Origin: Rhodococcus jostii NBRC 16295
Lineage (GTDB): Bacteria; Actinomycetota; Actinomycetes; Mycobacteriales; Mycobacteriaceae
Direction of reading: 5' to 3'
Length of the DNA: 64,000 nt
Assembly (NCBI RefSeq): GCF_001894825.1
Contig: NZ_BCWY01000038.1
Coordinates: 25,076-89,075, forward strand
The notes under the pieces: generated by a model
Told to the model about the DNA's origin: nothing
Databases searched by the model: none
What the model saw: the letters and a program-made list of their open reading frames with translations, nothing else
Shown here: positions 9,029 to 16,139 of the stretch, one piece after another
Numbering within the stretch: position 1 is the first letter of the stretch
Layout: each line of letters opens with the position of its first letter
Position numbers and translations under genes: made by a program

Positions 9029-10086
9029 GCGTGTCCCTCCACAGTGTCCGCCGCGAGAGGGCGGCTCGGAATGGTTGCGCGCAGCGCCGGCGCCACCTCG
9101 GCCTGGAACAGCTCGAGGCTTTCGCGGTGTTGCTTGTCGGTGCCGACACGGTCGGCGCTGAGGTGGATCACCTCGTGGCCGAACTGCTCGTGATAACGCT
9201 GCACCTTGTCGATCACCTGCTGCGGGCTGCCGATCAGGGCGGAACTGCGGTCGACGAAGTCCTCGACGGTCTCGAACACCACCGGAAGGCCGGCCCTGCG
9301 CGCGAAGTCGAGGCGGGCGGCATGGATCGGCCGCCACACGTCCAGCGCATCCTGCGAGTTCGGCGTCACGTAGAACCCGGCGGTGCCCGCACCGACGAGG
9401 GCGTCGGCGGGGTCGTGACCGTAATGGGCCCACCGTTCGCGGTAGTGCCGGACGAGTTCCGCGTACGAATCGATGGGGTAAGTGACGTTGGCCGAGAAGA
9501 TCGGATCCCCGTAGCGGGCAGCGAGATCCACCGATTCCCTACTGGTCGCGCTGCCGTGCCAGATCCGGATCCGCGGCTGCAGGGGCCGGGGCAGGGCGAC
9601 GGCGTGCTCGAGTGACGGCCGGAACGTGCCCTCCCACGTCACGTCCTCGCTCTCCCACAACTGCCGGAACAGTTCGTAGCCTTCGCGGTTGCGGTCCCAC
9701 TGGTCGTCCGGGGTGACGTGGAACAGTGCCGCCTGCGCCGAGCCGTTCCCCTTGCCGATGATGAGTTGCAGCCGGCCGCCCGACAGGTTGTCCAGCGTCG
9801 AGTAGTCCTCGAACGCCCGGACCGGGTCGAGCAGGCTCAGCGTCGTCACCGCGGTCCACAACTGGAGCGTGCTGGTGCGAGCCGCGATGGCGCTGAGCAC
9901 CACGGGCGGAGACGAGGACAGGAACGGATGTTCGTGGCGCTCCCCCACCGCGAACCCGTGGTATCCCAGTTGTTCGGCGAGCACTGCGGAATCCACGACC
10001 TCCTGCAGCCGGGTCGCGGTGCCGATCTTCTCCCCCGTCACCGGATCCGGTTGATGCGTGATGAGGCTCATCAGCAGAAACTTCAT
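9025..10086 (-). CDS. LLM-class flavin-dependent oxidoreductase (luciferase-like)
   Basis: 353 residues. MKFLLMSLITHQPDP is followed by luciferase-fold signatures: AEQLGYHGFAVGERHEHPF, then LDPVRAFEDYSTLDNLSGGRLQLIIGKG and RIRIWHGSATSRESVDLAARYGDPIF. ATG 10086 overlaps the acetyltransferase stop by 4 nt. It belongs to a different LLM branch from its two downstream neighbours, so this operon encodes three non-redundant flavin enzymes. They probably act in series or on related S-substrates. Cofactor (FMN versus F420) cannot be decided from sequence alone; the setting favours FMN. Confidence 0.85.
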   Translation of the reverse strand: MKFLLMSLITHQPDPVTGEKIGTATRLQEVVDSAVLAEQLGYHGFAVGERHEHPFLSSSPPVVLSAIAARTSTLQLWTAVTTLSLLDPVRAFEDYSTLDNLSGGRLQLIIGKGNGSAQAALFHVTPDDQWDRNREGYELFRQLWESEDVTWEGTFRPSLEHAVALPRPLQPRIRIWHGSATSRESVDLAARYGDPIFSANVTYPIDSYAELVRHYRERWAHYGHDPADALVGAGTAGFYVTPNSQDALDVWRPIHAARLDFARRAGLPVVFETVEDFVDRSSALIGSPQQVIDKVQRYHEQFGHEVIHLSADRVGTDKQHRESLELFQAEVAPALRATIPSRPLAADTVEGHA

Positions 10087-10625
10087 ACGGACTCGTACTC
10101 CTTTGCGGCCCATCCGGAGGGCAGAGTGGTGGCGGTGGGCAGGGCCTTCTCGAATCCGTGAATTCCGACGTCCTGCGGTGGGAGGGAGCGGTCGAACAGC
10201 GGGGTGTAGCCGGCGGCCAGGTAGAGGGCCACCGCCTCGGGCTGCCGCGGTCCCGTGGTCAGGAAGATGCGTGAGTAGCCGGCCCGGAGGATTTCGGCCT
10301 CGAGGTCGCGCAGCACGATTCGGCCGAGTCCGCGGCGGCGGTGTGACGCCGAGGTCCAGATCCGCTTGAGTTCGGCAGTGTCCTCGTCGTATCGGCGGAA
10401 CGCCCCGCCCGCCACCGACGTCCCGTTCTCGACGACGACGAGCAGCGCGCCTCCCGGGGCGGCGAACTCCTCGGCCGGATAGGTGGTGAGGTCTTCGTAG
10501 ATCTCGTCGCGGGTGCGGCCGTACCGGGTGCTGTATTCGATCGCCAGTTCCTCGAGCAGCGGTGCGGCCAGTGGATCGGTCTGGTCGACGAACACGGTGT
10601 GCACGGAGTCGGTCCTCTCGGTCAC
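10083..10625 (-). CDS. GNAT-family N-acetyltransferase
   Basis: 180 residues. The acetyl-CoA loop is SHRRRGLGRIVLRDLEAEI (R-x-x-G-x-G), preceded by the beta-strand segment AELKRIWTSA and followed by FLTTGPRQPEAVALYLAAGYTPL. The start is GTG 10625 with GGAGG four bases upstream. It sits between the cystine-like importer and the flavin monooxygenases and overlaps the latter by 4 nt. In Bacillus, GNAT enzymes in such operons acetylate S-modified cysteines before flavin monooxygenase cleavage; the same role here is an inference from gene content. Confidence 0.85.
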   Translation of the reverse strand: MTERTDSVHTVFVDQTDPLAAPLLEELAIEYSTRYGRTRDEIYEDLTTYPAEEFAAPGGALLVVVENGTSVAGGAFRRYDEDTAELKRIWTSASHRRRGLGRIVLRDLEAEILRAGYSRIFLTTGPRQPEAVALYLAAGYTPLFDRSLPPQDVGIHGFEKALPTATTLPSGWAAKEYESV

Positions 10626-10636
10626 GGTTCCTCCTG

Positions 10637-11608
10637 TCAGCTGGTCTTGGGAAGCCCGGGCGGGTTGACGATCGACGTGTCGACGGCCTCGCTCGCGATG
10701 TTCCAGCGGTCGAGAACCTGTGCGTACGTTCCGTTCTCGATGATGTGGTTGACGGCCTCGTTGACGGCGGTCACGAGCCCGTTGTCCTTCTTGGTGAGGA
10801 CGGCGATCTCACCCTGGAGTGCATCGCCCGCCCCCGAGAACGTTCCGGCGATCTCGCTCTCCCCCGCCTGCGCGACGTGGAACGACGAGGACGGGTTGGG
10901 ACCGAAGTAGGCGTCGATCCGGCCCGAGGCGAGCGGCAGGTAGTAGTCGGTGGCGTTCTGGTAGTAGGTGATGTCGGTGGGTTCGAGTCCCGCAGCGACG
11001 TTCTGCTCGCTCCACTTCACCAGTAGCGCTTCCTGATTGGTGCCGGAGGAGACCGCAATCTTCAGGCCCGCGACGTCCTTGGGCTCCTTGATCTGGATTC
11101 CGCTGTCCTTCTTCGTCTCGAACGCGACCGTGTCGAGGCGGTACGTCGAGAAGTCGTACTTCTCCTTCCGCTCCTCGGTGACGGTGACGTTGGAGATGAA
11201 GGCGTCGGCCTCACCGGAATCGATCCGGACGAAGTTCTGCGCCCAGTCGGCGGTCTGGAGATCGACCTTCAGCCCGAGAACGTCGCCGATCAGGTACGCG
11301 AAGTCCGTCTCCGAGCCGATGAGCGTCTTGTCGTCGTCGGCGTAGAAACGCAGGGGCGGAGCGGACCCGGCGCTTCCGGTGACGACGAGCGTGCCGCGGT
11401 CGCGGATCTGCTGGGGCACCTTCGCGGCGATCGCGTCGACCTCGTCGGTGGTGATGCGATTCTGGTCGGCGGTGAGGTTGTAGCCGGCGGCCGAGGTGGG
11501 TCCCGACCCCTCGTCCTCGACGTCGCCGCCACCGCACGCGGTGGCGAGGAACGCGACGGTGATGAGGGCCGAGGCCAGGATCTTCGTACGGAACCGTGCG
11601 CTGGACAT
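10637..11608 (-). CDS. Polar amino-acid ABC transporter substrate-binding lipoprotein
   Basis: 323 residues, ATG 11608. The signal peptide ends in lipobox LATAC, so it is a membrane-anchored lipoprotein. The type-3 binding fold is shown by IRDRGTLVVTGSAGSAPPLRFYADDDKTLIGSETDFAYLIG, then EADAFISNVTVTEERKEKYDFSTYR and GLKIAVSSGTNQEALLVKW. This is the cystine/polar amino acid family (PAAT). With the ATPase and permease downstream of the leader it forms a complete importer. A cysteine derivative or other sulfur amino acid is the likely ligand, from context. Confidence 0.9.
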   Translation of the reverse strand: MSSARFRTKILASALITVAFLATACGGGDVEDEGSGPTSAAGYNLTADQNRITTDEVDAIAAKVPQQIRDRGTLVVTGSAGSAPPLRFYADDDKTLIGSETDFAYLIGDVLGLKVDLQTADWAQNFVRIDSGEADAFISNVTVTEERKEKYDFSTYRLDTVAFETKKDSGIQIKEPKDVAGLKIAVSSGTNQEALLVKWSEQNVAAGLEPTDITYYQNATDYYLPLASGRIDAYFGPNPSSSFHVAQAGESEIAGTFSGAGDALQGEIAVLTKKDNGLVTAVNEAVNHIIENGTYAQVLDRWNIASEAVDTSIVNPPGLPKTS

Positions 11609-11646
11609 GTCTGCCTTTCGGGGATCCACACCGGGGTGCGGAAGGT

Positions 11647-12429
11647 TCAGAGAACTCGGGAGAGAAATGCTGTGGTGCGCTCGTGCCGGGGGTTGTCGAT
11701 GACCTGCGAAGGCGGCCCCTGTTCGACCACGACGCCGGCGTCCATGAATACGGCGGTGTCGGCGACCTCGCGGGCGAAACCCACCTCGTGGGTGACGATC
11801 ACGAGGGTGGCGCCGTCGCGTGCCAGTTGTTTGATGACGGCGAGGACCTCACCGACCAGTTCGGGGTCGAGCGCCGAGGTGGGCTCGTCGAACAGGATCA
11901 CCGCCGGACGCAATGCGAGTGCCCGCGCGATCGCGACTCGCTGCTGCTGGCCTCCGGACAGTTGTCGCGGGTATTCGTGGGCCTTGTCGCCCACGCCGAC
12001 GCGTTCCAGGAGTGCTGTCGCCTCCGTTTCGACCTCGGTGCGGTCGCGGCCCTGCGCCGACACCGGCGCCTCGATCACGTTCTCCAGCACCGTGAGATGC
12101 GGGAACAGATTGAAGTTCTGGAACACGAATCCGATCCGGGAGCGCTGCTTCAGGATGTCGCGTTCACGCAGTTCGTGGAGTTTGTCGCCCTTGCGCCGGT
12201 ATCCGATGAGGTCGCCGTCGATGCGGATGGTGCCCCGGTCGACCTTCTCCAGGTGGTTGAGAGTGCGCAGCAAGGTGGACTTGCCGGAACCCGACGGACC
12301 CAGGATCACCGTCACCTCGCCCTTGCGGACCAGCAGGTCCACACCCTGGAGCACGTCGAGGGTGCCGAAGGATTTGTGGACTCCGCGCACTTCCACCGCG
12401 AACTCCGTCGTGGAGGCGTCGGTTGTCAT
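11647..12429 (-). CDS. Polar amino-acid ABC transporter ATP-binding protein
   Basis: 260 residues with one ABC domain: Walker [11 protein letters not shown]-loop [18 protein letters not shown], signature [15 protein letters not shown], Walker [15 protein letters not shown] and switch His in VTHEVGFA. These are typical of the GlnQ/TcyC group. ATG 12429 overlaps the permease stop by 4 nt (ATGA). It couples ATP hydrolysis to the permease at 12426-13412. The gap to the lipoprotein gene is 38 nt. Confidence 0.93.
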   Translation of the reverse strand: MTTDASTTEFAVEVRGVHKSFGTLDVLQGVDLLVRKGEVTVILGPSGSGKSTLLRTLNHLEKVDRGTIRIDGDLIGYRRKGDKLHELRERDILKQRSRIGFVFQNFNLFPHLTVLENVIEAPVSAQGRDRTEVETEATALLERVGVGDKAHEYPRQLSGGQQQRVAIARALALRPAVILFDEPTSALDPELVGEVLAVIKQLARDGATLVIVTHEVGFAREVADTAVFMDAGVVVEQGPPSQVIDNPRHERTTAFLSRVL

Positions 12430-13412
12430 TTCGTGGCACCTCTCGGTACGGAGACACCGGCGTCGCGGATCTCGGCGAACTTCCGGGTGAGCTTCTGCCA
12501 CGGAGTCGGCGGCAGCGCTCGGGCCGATCCGCGTGCGTAGTGCCGCTCGACGTAGTACTGGCCGATCGACAACAGCGTGGTCAGGATGATGTACCAGATC
12601 GTGGCAACCATCAGCAGCGGCACGACGCGACCGTTGCGGCCGAAGATCACCTGCACCTGGTAGAACAGCTCGGCGATCGCCATCGTCGACACGATCGAGG
12701 TGCCCTTGAACAGGCTGATCACCTCGTTCGCGGCGTTCGGCAGGATGCCGCGCATCGCCTGCGGCAGAACGATCTTGAAGAACTGGCGGCGGCGCGGAAT
12801 GCCCAGCGACTGCGCCGCCTCGATCTGCCCGTGGTCCACGGAGATGATGCCGGAGCGGATGATCTCGGCCGAATACGCGGCCTGATGCAGGGCCAATCCG
12901 ATGACGGCGGCGGTGAAGCCGCTGATGACGCCGTTGACCTCGAACGTGAAGAAGCCCGGACCGAACGGAATACCAAGCGACAGAGTCTGATACAGGTACG
13001 TGATGTTGAACCAGAACAGCAACTGCACGATCAGCGGGATCGATCGGAACGCCCAGATGTACACCCAGGCGATGACCTGCAGCACCGGATTGTGTGACAG
13101 GCGGCTGACGGCCAGCACGACGCCGAGCGCGAATCCGAGGACCGTTCCCCACAGCGTCAGCTTCACCGTCATCCACAGCGCCTGCAGAACGGACCCGGCG
13201 GTGAAGTACTTAGCGAACGTCGCCCAGTCCCATCCGGGATTGGTCGCGAGGCCGTGGACGAACTGAGCGAGCAGTACCAGGACGACGGCGCTGATCGCCC
13301 ACCGCCACGGATGCCACTTCCTCGCCACTTCCAGCGCGGCGTCCTCCGGCCGGTCACCGGCGGTACCTGAATTCTGAGGCGCGGTCGAACGCGCCCGGAC
13401 GGGTGCGCTCAC
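12426..13412 (-). CDS. Polar amino-acid ABC transporter permease (HisM/TcyB type)
   Basis: 328 residues. An N-terminal extension of about 35 residues is followed by a membrane helix ([19 protein letters not shown]) and the HisM-type core [39 protein letters not shown] and [32 protein letters not shown] 13412 is preceded by GAGG four bases upstream. It is the first structural gene after the leader cassette at 13513-13733. As a single permease gene it would act as a homodimer. Confidence 0.9.
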   Translation of the reverse strand: MSAPVRARSTAPQNSGTAGDRPEDAALEVARKWHPWRWAISAVVLVLLAQFVHGLATNPGWDWATFAKYFTAGSVLQALWMTVKLTLWGTVLGFALGVVLAVSRLSHNPVLQVIAWVYIWAFRSIPLIVQLLFWFNITYLYQTLSLGIPFGPGFFTFEVNGVISGFTAAVIGLALHQAAYSAEIIRSGIISVDHGQIEAAQSLGIPRRRQFFKIVLPQAMRGILPNAANEVISLFKGTSIVSTMAIAELFYQVQVIFGRNGRVVPLLMVATIWYIILTTLLSIGQYYVERHYARGSARALPPTPWQKLTRKFAEIRDAGVSVPRGATK

Positions 13413-13512
13413 GCTCCCTCACCACTTATGACGGACATCACCGATGCGGCCTTTCACCTGGAACGAGACGAGTGGAGGCGCGCGACAACCGCGGAATGCG
13501 GGCGCGCGTCAG

Positions 13513-13545
13513 ACACTCACCGGGCGTAATGCCTGGTGAGCGTGT
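13513..13545 (-). terminator. Hairpin after the first leader ORF
   Basis: On the minus strand ACAC-G-CTCACC pairs with GGTGAG-TGT and GGC with GCC around ATTAC. It starts 12 nt after the leader stop, with a GC-rich second inverted repeat (GCGCG/CGCGC, about 13478-13507) following. No U-run is present. The equivalent position in the other leader cassette also holds a strong hairpin, which suggests a leader-peptide-coupled attenuator rather than a factor-independent terminator. Confidence 0.45.
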
Positions 13546-13557
13546 TGCGACGCCTCG

Positions 13558-13632
13558 TCAACAGTGGCAGGAGGTGGTCCGGCACAGGTCGATGTGCCGT
13601 CTGCGCCATGCTGGGCGCGCAAGGTAGTTCAT
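13558..13632 (-). CDS. Leader peptide ORF, HxDLCR type (24 aa)
   Basis: ATG 13632 to TGA 13558; the peptide ends RRRHIDLCRTTSCHC. GGAAGG six bases before the ATG is a strong ribosome site and abuts the aptamer's 3' P1 strand. The three Cys codons and the H-I-D-L-C-R core match the leader at 6331-6414. It lies 145 nt before the importer permease gene. Peptides of this form precede cysteine and sulfate genes in actinobacteria; cysteine-dependent ribosome stalling is the presumed mechanism. Confidence 0.8.
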   Translation of the reverse strand: MNYLARPAWRRRHIDLCRTTSCHC

Positions 13633-13642
13633 GTGCTGCCTT

Positions 13643-13733
13643 CCATCGATCCCGGCGGTAGCACCCGCACCCGAAGGATTCGGAAGGGTTGCTGCGACGT
13701 CAACGAGCCAGGTCTCTCGGTCGCTCTGGATGG
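13643..13733 (-). promoter_or_regulatory. S-box (SAM-I/SAM-IV class) riboswitch-like aptamer, copy 1
   Basis: The minus strand shows CCATCCAGAGCGACCGAGAG, then GAGACCTGGCTC, GCAGCAACC and GGTGCTACCGCC, closing with GATCGATGG. CCATC/GATGG forms P1. The order GAG-AC-TGGCTC ... GCAACC ... GGTGCTA is the S-box core. The element starts at the predicted transcription start of the promoter 13743-13771 and ends next to the leader's GGAAGG. Outside one variable hairpin it equals the copy at 6422-6509. SAM control is known for the class; the assignment is by eye. Confidence 0.75.
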
Positions 13734-13742
13734 TTGAAGCGA

Positions 13743-13771
13743 ACACTAGCCGCGTTCTCACACCTCGTCAA
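13743..13771 (-). promoter_or_regulatory. Promoter of the first sulfur operon (TTGACG-N17-TAGTGT)
   Basis: On the minus strand a consensus-like -35 TTGACG (13771-13766) is separated by exactly 17 bases from -10 TAGTGT (13748-13743). The start would fall about 10 bases later, at the first base of the S-box-like aptamer. Confidence 0.7.
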
Positions 13772-13780
13772 CACGGGGTA

Positions 13781-13801
13781 TTCCCCTGCAACACAGGGGA
13801 A
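13781..13801. promoter_or_regulatory. Perfect inverted repeat upstream of the sulfur promoter
   Basis: TTCCCCTG and CAGGGGAA are separated by CAACA, an 8+8 perfect dyad. It lies ten bases beyond the -35 of the sulfur operon promoter and in the intergenic space shared with the divergent exporter. The size and position suit a dimeric transcription factor. The regulator is unknown and no regulator gene is adjacent. Confidence 0.5.
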
Positions 13802-13935
13802 ATGGTGTCGAATCCGTGCAAGAATCACGGTGCGCGGAAGTGCTGACACACGAGCATCGATGCGGTTGGATGGAGCGGGCAGCCCCTGTCCACGGCGGTC
13901 GACCGACCCGGCTGCCGGGCCTCGCGAGGCCCTTG

Positions 13936-13941
13936 TAACGT
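13936..13941 (+). promoter_or_regulatory. -10 element (TAACGT) for a leaderless TSUP transcript
   Basis: TAACGT ends seven bases before GTG 13949, the spacing of leaderless actinobacterial promoters. A 16-bp perfect palindrome of GGGCC/GGCCC type (13917-13932) sits immediately 5' and would overlap the spacer. Confidence 0.5.
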
Positions 13942-13948
13942 CGCCTCG

Positions 13949-14716
13949 GTGACACCACTCGAAGTCATCGCGATCCTGGTCGCCGGCGTAGGCGCCGGCG
14001 CGATCAACGCCATCGTCGGCAGCGGCACGCTCATCACCTTCCCCACTCTGGTGGCCTTCGGGTTCCCTCCGGTGACCGCCACGATGTCGAATGCGATCGG
14101 CCTGGTCGCCGGCGGTGTGTCCGGCACGTGGGGGTACCGGCGGGAGCTGGCCGGCCAGGGCTCGCGGCTGCGGTGGCAGATCCCGGCGTCGCTGTGTGGC
14201 GCGGTTCTCGGCTCGTGGCTACTGCTGCACCTGCCCGAAACTGTGTTCGAACTGGTCGTCCCGGTACTGCTGATCCTCGCGCTGATCCTGGTGGTGTTGC
14301 AGCCGAAGATCCAGGCCTGGGCCAAGCAGCGCGGTAGCCACGAGGCCGGTCTGAGCCCGACGCGCCTCGCCCTGCTGACGGTGGGCACGTTCGCCGTCGG
14401 CGTGTACGGCGGATACTTCACCGCCGCGCAGGGCATCCTCCTGATGGGAGTGATGGGGGCGATCCTGCCCGAGAGTCTTCAGCGGATGAACGGCGCGAAG
14501 AATCTGCTCTCGCTGATCGTCAACGTCGTGGCCGCGACCGCCTACACCCTCGTGGCCTTCGACCGGATCAGCTGGGCAGCCGCCGGCCTGATCGCGGTGG
14601 GCTCGCTGCTCGGCGGCGTCCTCGGCGCCCGCTACGGTCGCCGCCTGTCGCCGACCGCGCTGCGCGGAACCATCGTCGTCGTCGGCCTCATCGGACTGTT
14701 CCGGCTGCTCGCATAG
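13949..14716 (+). CDS. TSUP family transporter (TauE/SafE-like)
   Basis: 255 residues with about eight membrane helices in two repeats. The N-terminal repeat has AGAINAIVGSGTLITFPTLVAFGFPP, the family signature, with its counterpart YGGYFTAAQGILLMGVMG in the second half. TauE/SafE-type proteins move sulfite, sulfonates or sulfoacetate across the membrane. It is divergent from the sulfur operon across the aptamer region, so export of sulfite released by the flavin monooxygenases is a reasonable inference. GTG 13949 appears leaderless. Confidence 0.88.
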   Translation: MTPLEVIAILVAGVGAGAINAIVGSGTLITFPTLVAFGFPPVTATMSNAIGLVAGGVSGTWGYRRELAGQGSRLRWQIPASLCGAVLGSWLLLHLPETVFELVVPVLLILALILVVLQPKIQAWAKQRGSHEAGLSPTRLALLTVGTFAVGVYGGYFTAAQGILLMGVMGAILPESLQRMNGAKNLLSLIVNVVAATAYTLVAFDRISWAAAGLIAVGSLLGGVLGARYGRRLSPTALRGTIVVVGLIGLFRLLA

Positions 14717-14753
14717 TCGCGCACGCCCACTCCTGCTCCCTCATACTGGGTCG

Positions 14754-15578
14754 GTGAGCAACGACGTAGAGCACCCGGGCTGGACCTACCTGATGGACAT
14801 GGACGGCGTCCTCGTCCACGAAGAGCACCTGGTCCCCGGGGCCGATCTGTTCCTGGCCGAACTCCGGGAGTCCGGCACCCCGTTCATCGTCCTGACCAAC
14901 AATTCGATCCGGACTCCACGCGATCTCCGCGCCCGATTGCTCCGCACCGGCCTGGACATTCCCGAGGAATCGATCTGGACGTCCGCCCTGGCCACCGCAA
15001 CGTTCCTCGCGAACCAACGGCCGGGTGGCAGCGCCTACGTCGTCGGCGAGTCGGGGCTCACCACCGCACTGCACGACATCGGGTACGTCCTCACCGAGAA
15101 CGATCCCGACTACGTGGTCCTCGGCGAGACCCGCACCTACTCCTTCGAGGCCATCACCACCGCAATTCGCTTGGTGGAGAGGGGCGCTCGCTTCATCGCC
15201 ACCAACCCCGACCCCACCGGCCCCTCGCGGGAGGGTTCGCTCCCCGCCACGGGATCCGTTGCGGCACTGATCAGCAGGGCCACCGGCCGCGACCCGTACT
15301 ACGTGGGCAAGCCCAATGCGCTGATGATGCGCTCGGCACTGCGGGCCATCGGTGCGCACTCCGCGAACACGTTGATGATCGGCGACCGCATGGACACCGA
15401 CATCGTCTGCGGCCTCGAGGCCGGACTGCAGACCATCCTCGTCCTCACCGGCATCTCGACGCGCGATTCAGTGGAACTGTTCCCCTATCGCCCCACCGCG
15501 GTGCTCAAATCGGTCGCCGATCTCGTCGGCCGCACGTCGGACCCGTTTGCGGCTCCGCCGCCCGTGAGTACTTCTTAA
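14754..15578 (+). CDS. HAD-IIA family hydrolase (NagD-like)
   Basis: 274 residues. Motif I is LMDMDGVLVHEEH, where the two Asp residues act as nucleophile and acid/base; motif II is FIVLTNNS; motifs III and IV are YYVGKPNALMM and LMIGDRMDTDI. A C2-type cap lies between motifs II and III. This is the NagD/pyridoxal-phosphatase group, which dephosphorylates small metabolites. GTG 14754 lacks a ribosome site, but CATACT lies six bases upstream, consistent with leaderless expression. The last codons lie within the inverted repeat at 15561-15606. Confidence 0.88.
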   Translation: MSNDVEHPGWTYLMDMDGVLVHEEHLVPGADLFLAELRESGTPFIVLTNNSIRTPRDLRARLLRTGLDIPEESIWTSALATATFLANQRPGGSAYVVGESGLTTALHDIGYVLTENDPDYVVLGETRTYSFEAITTAIRLVERGARFIATNPDPTGPSREGSLPATGSVAALISRATGRDPYYVGKPNALMMRSALRAIGAHSANTLMIGDRMDTDIVCGLEAGLQTILVLTGISTRDSVELFPYRPTAVLKSVADLVGRTSDPFAAPPPVSTS

Positions 15579-15606
15579 CCGCGGGAGGTTGACAAGTACT
15601 CACGGG
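15561..15606. terminator. Bidirectional terminator-like inverted repeat
   Basis: CCCGTGAGTACTT (15561-15573) pairs perfectly with AAGTACTCACGGG (15594-15606) across a 20-base loop. The left arm encodes the last residues of the HAD hydrolase and the right arm the last codons of the convergent lipoprotein. It probably terminates both genes. Confidence 0.65.
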
Positions 15607-16139
15607 TGGCGGCAGCCGGTAATGCCCCTGATGGTCGCTGCCCTGTAGGTCGCGAACGTGATCCGGTTCCCGTCCTCGCTGGACAGCGTGACGTCGTGGT
15701 GCCCGGGCCGGTCGACGTGAACGTCGACTCGGCTCATTCCGGCGTCGGTGGCGATCTCCCGGGCCGCCGCCAGTACGGCCGGCCACTCGGCGTCGCCGAT
15801 GGGGGTGTCGGACAGCAGCGCCTGCGTGGTGACGGAGAGCCCGTCCGTGTACGCATACGGTCCGGGGCATCCTCCGCCCTGGCTGCGTTCACGGTGCCAC
15901 CGCCACTGCGTATCCGGGGCAATCGTCCCGGCGGCTTCGCTGATCCGCACGACCGCGTGGGTGACTTGGCGCTCGGCGTCCGCGAGAGAGGGCCGTCCGC
16001 GGAGGTCTGCTGCGGCCGCCGCGATCTCCTCGTCGCCGAAGTTGTACGGGTTGTCGGTCATGCCACCACATCCGCTCGTCAGGATTGCCACGCCGATCAC
16101 GGCGACTGCCTTCGTCGTCCATTCGCCCCGGACCGTCAC
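15600..16139 (-). CDS. LppA-like lipoprotein
   Basis: 179 residues. The N-terminal signal ends in lipobox LTSGC, followed by GGMTDNPYNFGDEE. The pattern of a short Asn/Pro-rich neck and a small domain containing WRWHRERSQGGGCPGPYAYTDG resembles the mycobacterial LppA/LppB lipoproteins of unknown function. GTG 16139 overlaps the stop of the upstream alpha/beta hydrolase frame by 4 nt (GTGA), so the two are co-translated. It is anchored outside the membrane. Confidence 0.75.
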   Translation of the reverse strand: MTVRGEWTTKAVAVIGVAILTSGCGGMTDNPYNFGDEEIAAAAADLRGRPSLADAERQVTHAVVRISEAAGTIAPDTQWRWHRERSQGGGCPGPYAYTDGLSVTTQALLSDTPIGDAEWPAVLAAAREIATDAGMSRVDVHVDRPGHHDVTLSSEDGNRITFATYRAATIRGITGCRHP

